Shown here: positions 1 to 8,700 of the stretch, piece after piece
Position numbering within the stretch: position 1 is the stretch's first letter
Layout: each line of letters starts with the position of its first letter
NCBI GenBank assembly: GCA_000697335.1
Contig: JNEM01011096.1
Location: forward strand, 1-18,590
Length of the DNA stretch: 18,590 nt
Direction of reading: 5' to 3'
From: Conidiobolus incongruus B7586
Lineage: Eukaryota > Entomophthoromycota > Entomophthoromycetes > Entomophthorales > Conidiobolaceae
Program-made: the position numbers and the translations under genes
The notes under the pieces: model-generated
The model's database searches: none
What the model saw: the letters and a program-made list of their open reading frames with translations, nothing else
Told to the model about the DNA's origin: nothing

Positions 1-756
1 GAAGTGAGCTGGTTCATCCAAAGATTTGACAGAGAGATATGTTGTTTCGCCATCTTTGCCTTGATCAAGTACAACTGTTGTATGAGGTTTGGCGAGAGTT
101 TCTTCTTGACCAACCTTGATTTGACCAGAGAGTGTGTAGATAAAGGCAGTTTGGAATTCAGATGGAATAGCTTGTTCAACGCTCTTATTTGGCTCCATTT
201 TGAAGTCTAAATACATCACAGGAGTCTTGGTACGGACTGGTGAATTAACTCCAAATGATTCACCAGCAATTACTTTGATTTCAATGCCTTCAGAAGGTTT
301 GACTCTTGGAATATTCACGTCCTTGAGTTCTTGGTAGTTAGGTTCGCACATCTTATCTTTACTCGCAAGATTTACCCAAAGTTGTAAACCAGTACTCTCA
401 AAATTTGGATCCTTACTAGCGGGCATTTCAGCATGGACAATGCCTCTTCCAGCAGTCATCCATTGCAAATCACCAGGTCCAATGACACCTTTGTGGCCTG
501 CAAAATCTTCATGAGCAGATTGACCAGTTAGCATATAAGTTACAGTTTCGAAACCTCTGTGAGGGTGATCAGGAAAACCAGCTGGATATGAGATATGGAA
601 TTCATCGAGCATAAGGAATGGATCAAGATTTCTCAAACGTTGAGTACCAATACTTCTATAAACAGTAGCTCCAACTCCCTCAGCTTGAGCCTTTGAGACT
701 ACTTGATTAATCACTTTACGAATGGTTTTATTGGTGTTGGCAGAGATGTGAGTCAT
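1..756 (-). CDS. Pirin-family protein, copy 1 (C-terminus cut by window edge)
   Basis: This is a pirin: a bicupin, metal-binding protein, known in the family as a nuclear transcriptional cofactor or as a quercetin 2,3-dioxygenase. The frame is open for 252 codons from an ATG at 754-756 to position 1. By comparison with copy 3, about 56 C-terminal residues lie outside the window. The N-terminal cupin has the metal motif DHPHRGFET (His64, His66) and the later GIVHAEMP (His108, Glu110), so all four family metal ligands are present. Also visible are LDPFLMLDEF near residue 45 and the pirin C-domain MYLDFKMEP. There is no intron and no signal peptide. The start matches the start of copy 3 and lies downstream of a TATAAATA box at 847-854. 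Residues from about 131 to 235 are nearly identical to copies 2 and 3, whereas residues 1-130 have diverged. Activity (transcription cofactor or flavonoid oxidation) cannot be told from sequence. Confidence 0.93.
   Translation of the reverse strand, partial: MTHISANTNKTIRKVINQVVSKAQAEGVGATVYRSIGTQRLRNLDPFLMLDEFHISYPAGFPDHPHRGFETVTYMLTGQSAHEDFAGHKGVIGPGDLQWMTAGRGIVHAEMPASKDPNFESTGLQLWVNLASKDKMCEPNYQELKDVNIPRVKPSEGIEIKVIAGESFGVNSPVRTKTPVMYLDFKMEPNKSVEQAIPSEFQTAFIYTLSGQIKVGQEETLAKPHTTVVLDQGKDGETTYLSVKSLDEPAHF
60..189 (-). repeat. 130-bp block identical in three pirin copies (copy 1 member)
   Basis: Read base by base, this stretch is identical to 2176-2305 and 4626-4755, including third codon positions. 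The flanking pirin sequence differs between the copies. I read it as a gene-conversion tract. Confidence 0.9.
241..382 (-). repeat. 142-bp block identical between pirin copy 1 and the copy 2 pseudogene
   Basis: This is identical to 2357-2498, while copy 3 differs at several silent and non-silent sites over the same span. Just past 382/2498 the similarity drops sharply, as expected at the edge of a conversion tract. Confidence 0.9.
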
Positions 757-846
757 TATATACAATATTCAGTTACTTTTGAGAGAATAAATAAATATTT
801 TAAATTTTTTAAGTTGATTGATCTGATATTTACATTATCTAGCAAG

Positions 847-854
847 TATTTATA
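847..854 (-). promoter_or_regulatory. TATA box of pirin copy 1
   Basis: On the minus strand this reads TATAAATA, about 91 bp before the ATG. Copy 3 has the same octamer 75 bp before its ATG. A match alone means little in DNA this AT-rich; the shared placement in both open copies is what supports it. Confidence 0.55.
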
Positions 855-887
855 CCCAATCTATATCCCATTTTAAATATTAATGAA

Positions 888-903
888 AATTTCGTGAATT
901 TCC
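888..903 (-). promoter_or_regulatory. Shared upstream 16-mer of pirin copy 1
   Basis: On the minus strand this reads GGAAATTCACGAAATT. It matches 15 of 16 bases at 5433-5448 upstream of copy 3. It sits about 34 bp beyond the TATA box (26 bp for copy 3). A weaker match (11 of 16) occurs at 2977-2992 above the pseudogene. It is a candidate activator site or simply preserved promoter homology. Confidence 0.4.
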
Positions 904-1984
904 TAATTTGGAATAAGGCATAAATTAATTTTAATCAATTAATTCACCATTATGATTTTTAAATAATTTAGAATTTAAATTTATCTTGACAATTTCCTTT
1001 CTAGATTTTAATATTGTATAACTTATATAGATAAAAGTTAAATTATAAATATTTTAGTTATAAATTATAGAATTAATAATTCATATTAATATATTTGTGA
1101 GAAATTTGGATTTTTTCTAATGTTAGATTATTTTCATTATTCATAGCAATTTTACCAAATTAATACTTAATTCATTATATATCAAAATGTAATATTAATT
1201 AATTCCAAAATTTAATATTTTATTAATATCAATTATTGATTAAATAAAATGTACAAATCTTTTTTTATCATTATATTCAAGTTATTTTGATGAGGAAATT
1301 GAATAGTGTTCAAACTATAAATAAATGATCTCATTTCTTTTAAACTGAGATTATATATTATATATTAAAAATCTATTTTTAAATTCACTTATAATACGAT
1401 TTAGATACTATATAAGCTTTAAATCACTAAAGTCTGAGTTCATTATTGTTCAACTAGAAATATTAAGAAAAAAATTTAATAAAATCATATATTTTGACAA
1501 TTGTGAAAATGAAATATTAATATCATGAGTTGAATAAGAAAAGTGTGTTATTGTAAAAAATATATAATTTATTAATTGTAAGTTATTCAATTATATACAA
1601 TATTAAATGAATTCCATGAGCTTTAACTATTGGGACACTTATTTAAATTGAATAATTCAATTATTGAAATGCAAATATTATTAAAATAATATTTAATAAA
1701 AGCATATCAATTAAAAATTTTGATTAAAGGAAAACAAATGTATATTCAACCAATTTCAATATAACAAAAACTGATAATATTCCTTATATATGTTAATTAT
1801 TATTTGAGATGTTTATAGATTTTTTTTCAACTGAAAATTATTTAAATGCTTTGACATAATAAATTTATAAACTATGGTTAAAGAATTCATAATATAATAT
1901 AATATAAAGTTAGGTGTTTGAATATTTATTGAAATAAAATAATTCATATTACATTGTTAATCAATAATACAATTATTTTCTATT
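904..1984. other. AT-rich intergenic DNA between pirin copies 1 and 2
   Basis: I see no open frame of note, RNA gene or recognisable element here. A short pentanucleotide run of about four ATAAT units lies near 1889-1906. Frequent stops occur in all frames. Confidence 0.6.
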
Positions 1985-2175
1985 TTCCAGCATTTTCAAA
2001 TCCATTTTAGTTATACTTAATATCTATATACATTTTGTTAATATCATCCTTGCCATTTACTATCAAAGGACCATATTGTTTAATTAATTCATTCAAAGTT
2101 TTTCTAGCAATGAGAGCGAAGTGCGTCAGTTATCCCAAGATTTGACAGAGAGATACTTTTTTTGGACTTCTTTGT

Positions 2176-2305
2176 CTTGATCAAGTACAACTGTTGTATG
2201 AGGTTTGGCGAGAGTTTCTTCTTGACCAACCTTGATTTGACCAGAGAGTGTGTAGATAAAGGCAGTTTGGAATTCAGATGGAATAGCTTGTTCAACGCTC
2301 TTATT
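2176..2305 (-). repeat. 130-bp three-way identical pirin block (pseudogene member)
   Basis: Identical to 60-189 and 4626-4755. Its intactness inside a pseudogene whose ends are strongly decayed is the key sign of conversion. Confidence 0.9.
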
Positions 2306-2356
2306 AGGTTCCATTTTGAAATCTAAATACATCACAGGAGTCTTTGTGCAGACAAC

Positions 2357-2498
2357 TGAATTAACTCCAAATGATTCACCAGCAATTACTTTGATTTCAA
2401 TGCCTTCAGAAGGTTTGACTCTTGGAATATTCACGTCCTTGAGTTCTTGGTAGTTAGGTTCGCACATCTTATCTTTACTCGCAAGATTTACCCAAAGT
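2357..2498 (-). repeat. 142-bp block identical to pirin copy 1 (pseudogene member)
   Basis: Identical to 241-382. It is separated from the 130-bp block by about 51 bp carrying several differences, so there may be two tracts or one tract with later mutations. Confidence 0.9.
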
Positions 2499-2872
2499 CG
2501 TAGACCAGTGTTTTCAAAATTTAGAGTTTGAATAGCAAGAATTTCAATGAAAACGACTCTCTTTCCAGCAGTCATCTGTTGTAAATCACCAGATCTGTCA
2601 CTACCTTTGTGTCCTGCAAAGCCTTCGTTAAAAGTTTGACCTTTGAGTATGTAGATTATTCCTTTAAAGCCTAGATGAGAATGATCAGGGAAACTAGCAA
2701 AGTAGGCAATATGGAATTCATCCAGCATCAGAAAAGGATCTAGTTTCCTCAAGCCCTCAGACCCGATACCTCTGAAAATAACATCACCAACTCCTTCAGA
2801 CTGAGAACTTGAAACTACTCGATTGATAATCTTATGAATGATTTTACTAATGTTATTGATAACAGCTTGTAT

Positions 2873-4398
2873 AATTTTATTCTTTGAAATCCGTTAATCA
2901 ACCTTATTTTTACTTTTTGAATATAAATTTGAAAATAATATTAAATGCAATTCTAATATTAAATAGAAAAAAAAATAATTTCACTAATTCTTTATTGAAA
3001 AATTCCGTCGAATTCCGTAAAAGGTATTACACATAGTTGAATTACAATATCTATAAAATTAATTGAGAATTTTTTCAATTAATTAATTATTTTACTATAA
3101 TAAGTAATTTGAACTTTTATTTCAGGTTCAGTCAATCACTTCAAATTCATTACTTTTGCCTAAATTAAATTGAAATTAGCTATTGTTTAAATGATAAAGG
3201 AATGGCCAATTAATAATTGTGATTAAAATAGATAAGTTGAAATATGTAAGGACCAAGATATAATAATCAAATATCTAGCCAATTAAGAGTTTTCGATGAA
3301 TTCCTATTTTTAATCTTAGAATTCATGACAAGATCACATTATTATATGATAAACACTGAATATAGAGTTTTTATAATCATCAATAATGGTTCAGTACTTT
3401 TAAGATTCATGATTATTCATCTTAAATAAACATGCATTTATCTATCAAATCACTTTATTTATTAATACTTTATGATCAAATAAGTATAAATTTTTGAATA
3501 AGAAATTAATGAATTGCAATTTTTATCTTTGATTTTTAAATAAAAAATACTACATCTGTTTTAGGTAGATTGCAAAATTCAATTGATAATTTTTGAATAC
3601 ATAAAAATCAAAATATATATTAACAAGTTTACAAAAAATCTTTTATATATTTGGTTTGTATTATTGTATAAGTGTAGCTTTCAGAGTGTTAATTATAGTA
3701 TCATTTAATTCGTAGACTTTAATAAGGTTGACGATACTTTTTAAAATTGGAGTATCAAAATTCTCCATCTAAATCATGCAATCTTACTTAAACAGAAGTA
3801 GAATAGTATTTTCATATTAATTATTATATTATCGACTTGCGAAATATACAGGTTATATCTTGCACTATTGCTATATTGTATTTAATAAAGATTAAAGAAA
3901 TTCAAATAAAATATAATTTAAAACTGTGATTTTATACTAATATTTGAATTTTAAAATATTGATTAATTATATCTATAGAAGAAATTTTTACCAAAACTAT
4001 TAATTCAATCAAATTTATGGATTTTGATTTTTGTTAAGTATATATTATTTTAATATTTAATATATTCAAACTCATATAGCACAGAATAGTATTCGATATT
4101 TCAATCGATAAATTATATATTGAGACTCTATATTATCTCATGAATATATAGATTGAAAGTAAAAAATATATAATTTTTATATTATATAAGTATATATATA
4201 TAATAAAAACTTAAATAAAACGCTAGATGATTGCATAATAGTAGAATATAATATCATTAATATTGCTTATATATTACAAAATTTAAATATATTTTGTATT
4301 TATTAAGATTTTTTATATAAATATAAATAATAAAAAACTAAAATAGTCTTAGTTAAAAAAATTTATGGATATAAATGAAATAATATACAGTATTTTAA
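2873..4398. other. AT-rich intergenic DNA between pirin copies 2 and 3
   Basis: No gene is recognised. A slightly more complex patch at 3661-3768 has a 35-codon minus-strand ATG frame beginning MENFDTPILKSIVNLIKVYE, which resembles nothing I know and has no visible conserved context. A faint relic of the pirin upstream 16-mer may lie at 2977-2992. The rest is stop-dense A/T. Confidence 0.5.
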
Positions 4399-5325
4399 TT
4401 AAAAATTGTTTTTGCCAATTTCTGATTCCCAATGTTTGGCATTTTCAAATCCATTTTGACTGGTTTGATAATCCATAAACGCTTGAAAAAGTTCATCCTT
4501 AGTATTCATTACGAAAGGACCGTGCTGGACAATTGGTTCATTCAAGGGTTTGCCAGCAATGAGAACGAAGTGAGCTGGTTCGTCCGAAGATTTGACTGAA
4601 ACATACGTAGTTTGGCCTTCTTTGCCTTGATCAAGTACAACTGTTGTATGAGGTTTGGCGAGAGTTTCTTCTTGACCAACCTTGATTTGACCAGAGAGTG
4701 TGTAGATAAAGGCAGTTTGGAATTCAGATGGAATAGCTTGTTCAACGCTCTTATTAGGTTCCATTTTGAAGTCTAAATACATCACAGGAGTCTTGGTACG
4801 GACAGGTGAATTAACTCCAAATGACTCACCAGCAATTACTTTGATTTTAATGCCTTCAGAAGGTTTGACTCTTGGAATATTAACGTCCTTAAGTTCCTGG
4901 TAGTTAGGTTCACACATCTTATCTTTGCTAGGAAGATTTACCCAGAGTTGTAAACCAGAACCCTGATAGCTGGGATCATTTGTTGCAGGCATTTCAGCAT
5001 GAACAATACCCTTTCCAGCAGTCATCCATTGCAAATCACCAGGTCCAAGAATACCTTTGTGACCTGCAAAATCTTCATGTGCCATTTCACCAGAAAGAAC
5101 ATAACTTACAGTTTCGAAACCTCTATGAGGGTGATCGGGGAAGCCAGCGGGATAGGAAAGATGGCATTCATCAAGCATAAGGAAGGGATCCAGAGTTCTT
5201 AAGCTATGAGTACCAATACTCCTATAAACAACAGCTCCTACACCTTCTGGTTGAGCTTTAGAAACTACTTGGTTGATAACTTTGCGAACCAATTTGTTGG
5301 CACTGTTAGTCGCACTTTGAGTCAT
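4399..5325 (-). CDS. Pirin-family protein, copy 3 (intact, 308 aa)
   Basis: This is a complete, intronless pirin, close to the usual family length of about 290-310 residues. The N-terminal cupin (about residues 20-135) carries DHPHRGFET with His65 and His67, and GIVHAEMP with His109 and Glu111. These four residues are the known pirin Fe ligands. The C-terminal cupin region includes MYLDFKMEP (about 182-190), FIYTLSGQIKVG (about 206-217), HFVLIAGKPLNEP and IVQHGPFVMNT (about 252-275), all typical of pirin. No signal peptide or membrane segment is seen, so it is likely cytosolic or nuclear, as for the family. The chosen start follows a TATAAATA box at 5400-5407 and aligns with the start of copy 1. 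It is divergent from bystin with about 0.9 kb between starts. Role (transcription cofactor or quercetinase-like enzyme) is inferred from family only. Confidence 0.96.
   Translation of the reverse strand: MTQSATNSANKLVRKVINQVVSKAQPEGVGAVVYRSIGTHSLRTLDPFLMLDECHLSYPAGFPDHPHRGFETVSYVLSGEMAHEDFAGHKGILGPGDLQWMTAGKGIVHAEMPATNDPSYQGSGLQLWVNLPSKDKMCEPNYQELKDVNIPRVKPSEGIKIKVIAGESFGVNSPVRTKTPVMYLDFKMEPNKSVEQAIPSEFQTAFIYTLSGQIKVGQEETLAKPHTTVVLDQGKEGQTTYVSVKSSDEPAHFVLIAGKPLNEPIVQHGPFVMNTKDELFQAFMDYQTSQNGFENAKHWESEIGKNNF
4626..4755 (-). repeat. 130-bp three-way identical pirin block (copy 3 member)
   Basis: Identical to 60-189 and 2176-2305. Beyond it, copy 3 differs from copy 1 at scattered positions towards the gene start. 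Confidence 0.9.
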
Positions 5326-5399
5326 TTTATTGTTTTAACTTGTTACTATATAATTTTTTATTATTTTTAATTATAAGATTTTATTAACTGATTTGATTC

Positions 5400-5407
5400 T
5401 ATTTATA
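5400..5407 (-). promoter_or_regulatory. TATA box of pirin copy 3
   Basis: On the minus strand this reads TATAAATA, followed by G, 75 bp before the ATG. The corresponding element of copy 1 is at 847-854. Confidence 0.55.
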
Positions 5408-5432
5408 CTAAGATAATTAAACTAAAAAGAAT

Positions 5433-5448
5433 AATTTCGTTAATTTCC
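5433..5448 (-). promoter_or_regulatory. Shared upstream 16-mer of pirin copy 3
   Basis: On the minus strand this reads GGAAATTAACGAAATT, one base different from the copy 1 element at 888-903. It lies on the far side of the TATA box from the gene. Confidence 0.4.
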
Positions 5449-6220
5449 AAATATAGTAATAACCTCAAAATCATTGTTTAAATAATAAAAATTTACAATC
5501 TCTCACACAGAAAATTATATTTGAAATTAATTTTTTTGAGGATTTTTGAAACACTCATATCTAATCAATATCACATTTAAATGATAGTTATTTTAATAGT
5601 TATATAACGAGATTTATAGTTATCATTGGTTAGTTCATTATCATAATACCATTAATAATAGATTCAATCGAACAATATTGCAGTAAACTTTTTGATTATT
5701 GTATTAGTAATTTTTAAATTAAATAATATAGTACATTTTTAATGAAAATCCGATTAATAAAATATAATTGCTGTTAGTAGTTACAGTGTGATTAAAATCT
5801 ATTGGAAGATATAAAAATTCATTATTATTAATGATTATAATTATACAAAATATCGTAAATATTTTAATTTTTTACAAATTAACCTTTAGATTGTGATAAA
5901 ATCTGTTATTTTTGAAATAAATTATCAATATTCCTCTATCATTATTTATCCTATTAAGTTTAAAATATAAATATTATTGGATGAATTAAATATAAGATTT
6001 AAATATAATTATTCCAAGATCAAGATTAAACCTAATTAAATACTTTAGTATTTCATTTCACCTAACCATTAAATATTTAAATTATTTATTTTTAAATTAT
6101 CACTAAAAAGAACAATCCCATAAATTATTGAAAACAAATTAAATCTATAAATTCCTAACTTGAATATTTTTCAGTTTTTTTATTACATCAAACAACTTAT
6201 AAATAATCATAATATAAAAT
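5449..6220. other. Divergent intergenic region between pirin copy 3 and bystin
   Basis: AT-rich DNA with no recognisable gene. It must hold the bystin promoter, but I cannot single out an element. A TATAAATA string at 6198-6205 is only 16 bp from the ATG, too close to be a working TATA box for this start. Confidence 0.5.
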
Positions 6221-7751
6221 ATGGGAAAAGCTACAAGTACTAAAAAAGCTTTAAGACATCAACCTTTTCATAAAGAGTTAGAAGGTGAAGGAATTTTTAA
6301 ACAGAAAGCTCCCAAAATTAAGAAAAATAAAAAGGATATTGACGAAGATGGCGAAGTGTGTTATTATTTTTTTTTGTTTAGAATATTTCTTATTAACTGG
6401 TTTATTTAGGGTTATTTAGATTCTAAGACCACTTCTAAAATTTTGAAATTGGCTATTGAACAACAGGAAGATTTGGAATCCGACCGTGATGAATATGATC
6501 AATTTGTGTATGTTATTCAATATTTCAATATTTCAATATTTTTTAATTTATTTTATAATAATGTATTTCAGTAATGAGGAGGAGGGTGACGAAGAAGAAG
6601 AAATTGAATATAGTGAAGATGAAGAAGAATTGGAAGAGGAAGTCGAAGAAATAGATTTCTCAAGATTTGATAACGATGTCAACCTGACTGTAATAATTTA
6701 TATTTATCTAATTTTTAATATGGTTTATTTATTTTTTTGTAATAGGATTTAGATCAAAGTGAACGTGAAGCTATTGACCGTTTCTTACCTGAAGCTCCCA
6801 GACAACGTTTCACTTTAGCTGATATGATTATGGCTAAAATTCAAGAAAAAGAACAAGCTGCTGCTATGGGTAGTCGTGAAAAAGATCTCAATGCTCCACC
6901 TGGTTTGAACCCCAAGGTCATTGAAGTCTACACCAAAGTTGGTACTCTTTTATCTCGTTATAAGTCAGGTCAAGTTCCCAAAGCCTTCAAGATCATTCCT
7001 ACTCTTGCCAACTGGGAAGAAATTCTTTATCTCACTCAACCTGAAAATTGGACTCCCAATGCCGTTTACGAAGCTACCAGGGTTTTCGTATCCAATCTCA
7101 AGGCTAAGCAATGTCAAACTTTCTATAACTTAGTTGTTCTCGATCGTGTTAGAGATGATATTCAAACCTCTAAAAAATTGAACTATCATCTTTATATGAC
7201 TTTGAAGAAGTGCCTCTTCAAGCCTGCTGCCTTTTTCAAGGGTATTTTATTCCCATTATGTGAGGTAAAATTACATTTTAATTGATTTATTTTAATGATA
7301 ACTAATCTTTTTTAAGAGTGGTACTTGTACCTTACGTGAGGCCGTTGTCATTGGTTCAGTCCTCGCTAAAGTCTCTATTCCAGTTTTACATTCTGCCGCT
7401 GCCCTTCTCCGACTTGCTGAGATGGAATACACGGGTGCCAACAGTTTGATCATTCGTATTCTCTTAGACAAAAAATACGCCCTCCCCTACAAGGTTGTCG
7501 ATGCCTTAGTATTCCACTTCATTCGATTCCGCAGCCACCAAGAGACGATGCCAGTGTTATGGTTCCAATCCTTCCTAGTATTCGTGCAGAGATACAAACA
7601 AGATTTGACACCTGAACAGAAGGAAGCGTTGATGGAATTGAGCAAACACCAAGTCCACCACGAGATCACTCCCGAAATTCGTAGAGAATTGATTAATTCC
7701 ACATGTCGTGGTGAAATGATTGTAGACGAAAATGCTATGATGATCGATTAA
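6221..7751 (+). CDS. Bystin / ENP1 family 40S ribosome assembly factor, five exons
   Basis: This is the orthologue of human BYSL and yeast ENP1, a nucleolar/cytoplasmic pre-40S factor needed for 18S rRNA processing and 40S export. Exons as read: 6221-6355, 6410-6507, 6572-6689, 6746-7264, 7317-7751. Introns are 54, 64, 56 and 52 nt, all GT..AG; the second donor is GTATGT, and CTAAT- or TTAAC-like branch sites are visible in several. The spliced protein is 434 aa, the same size as human bystin (about 437). Residues 1-45 are basic. Around 46-66, [19 protein letters not shown] matches the conserved bystin N-terminal motif. Residues 79-106 are strongly acidic. The bystin domain runs from about 165 to 420, with motifs [64 protein letters not shown] and SPEIRREL-like TPEIRREL. 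It is divergent from pirin copy 3. Confidence 0.96.
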
Positions 7752-8239
7752 TTTCTAGTGCTATAATTAGATATATTCATTTAGAAAATTTTGATTTGTG
7801 TTAAATATTTAACTTATAGAAAAATTGATATATAGTTATTAAACATATATTTCCATTTTCATTTTATTTCTTAATTAAATTATTTTTTCAATAACTTTTT
7901 CATAATTATATACTTACGAAATATTAGATTTCAACTTTAAAAATAATATTTGATTAATAATTGACCTTAAAATTTATTTATTCACATACTTCTTGAAAGT
8001 GATATACAATTCTCAAATCTCTTTTAAAAAACAGGCAAATTAATATAATATAATATAATATAATAAAGGCTATGAAAATGATGTACATTATTGAATACAA
8101 TGATTATAATGTTTATTTTATTAAAGCATATTAGTCTTTCTGATTAATGAATATTGACATGATATAAATTTGGATATTGTTAATTAGTTTAATATAAGAA
8201 CACTAATTGGTGAAATAATGTATAGAATATTTCGTGATT
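7752..8239. other. AT-rich spacer downstream of bystin
   Basis: This presumably holds the bystin 3' end, though no specific signal stands out. A pentanucleotide microsatellite, about five TAATA units, lies at 8041-8065. No gene is seen. Confidence 0.55.
8041..8065. repeat. (TAATA)n microsatellite
   Basis: Five tandem TAATA units in AT-rich spacer. A similar shorter run is near 1889-1906. Confidence 0.8.
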
Positions 8240-8700
8240 TTTCTTGAAATGTTTATTATGTTTTTTAGGGTTATTTCTATTAATTATTAAAGGACCATAA
8301 CTGTTCCTTAATTTATTAATTCTAATTTACCGCATTCTTAGCTTGATCATTCAATAATTCATAAATTAACTTAGTATAAATACAATGCTCAGAGTACATA
8401 TTTTGACAACAATTCAAATTATTAATTTGTATTAATTAAAATTCACTTTATTTAAATCCTATGTTGATGGGTACCATACTGCAAAGCATTTACATTAGTG
8501 GGTACATATAAAATTAAATTTCTGAATAATCAGATCTGTGGAAGTATTTAAGTGCAACAAGATCAAGCCTTAAACGTGTAATTCATTGAATATATTTGAT
8601 TTAGTTCGAAATGTTCAAAATTAACCTTCCAATTCCATCAGCGTTAATCCAGACGAAGTTGAGAAATCGCTTAATGCTGCTATCTAATTTTCATTAACTA
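8240..8700 (-). pseudogene. Ancient pirin remnant A
   Basis: This is a strongly decayed pirin copy recognised from short collinear matches on the minus strand, read from gene start to gene end. SIKRFLNFVWINADGIG (8620-8680) aligns with TIRKVINQVV...AEGVG. RLRLDLVALKYFHRSDYS (8521-8576) aligns with RLRNLDPFLMLDEFHISYP. NALQYGTHQH (8461-8500) aligns with GDLQWMTAGR. SYGPLIINRN (8265-8305) aligns with QHGPFVMNT, and with QYGPLIVN in the copy 2 pseudogene. The order and strand are right. The region between the second and third blocks (the metal motif) and most of the C-terminal cupin are deleted, and stops and frame changes are frequent. GC content is a little above the surrounding DNA. Each block alone would be weak; four in order make the case. 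Confidence 0.7.

Larger units (their letters stand above)
1985..2872 (-). pseudogene. Pirin copy 2, pseudogene
   Basis: Homology to copies 1 and 3 runs over the whole gene, but the copy is broken. The codon aligned with the start ATG (2870-2872) reads ATA. An in-frame stop lies a few codons upstream, with no ATG between, so the long frame of about 208 codons (2126-2752) has no usable start. At the 3' end the frame runs into a stop at 2126-2128 and the C-terminal tail continues shifted, with several indels and stops, down to about 1985. The 5' part is heavily substituted: HPHRGFET has become HSHLGFKG, and the IVHAE motif reads VVFIE, losing the third metal histidine. In contrast 2176-2498 is almost perfect pirin, matching copy 1 base for base over long runs. 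The TATAAATA box of the open copies is not visible upstream. I infer an old dead copy partly overwritten by a live neighbour. Confidence 0.9.

Noticed and set aside
4-210. Plus-strand 68-codon frame
   Set aside because: It lies antisense to the well-supported pirin copy 1 coding frame. Similar antisense frames at 4980-5202 are shadows of copy 3.
2104-4745. Minus-strand frames beginning MNKLFHLNSKLPLSTHS (2104-2295 and 4542-4745)
   Set aside because: Both are the same out-of-frame reading of the identical 130-bp pirin block. They recur only because the block is repeated, not because they are coding.
6198-6205. TATAAATA as bystin TATA box
   Set aside because: It is only 16 bp before the ATG, too close for a transcript to include the start. 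Such strings are common by chance here.
6356-6752. Frames running through the bystin introns
   Set aside because: Each ends within or just after A/T-rich sequence bounded by GT and AG. Splicing gives continuous bystin homology.
8041-8065. (TAATA)n and other A/T runs as origin, centromere or array elements
   Set aside because: They are short simple repeats of kinds expected by slippage in very AT-rich DNA, with no larger order.
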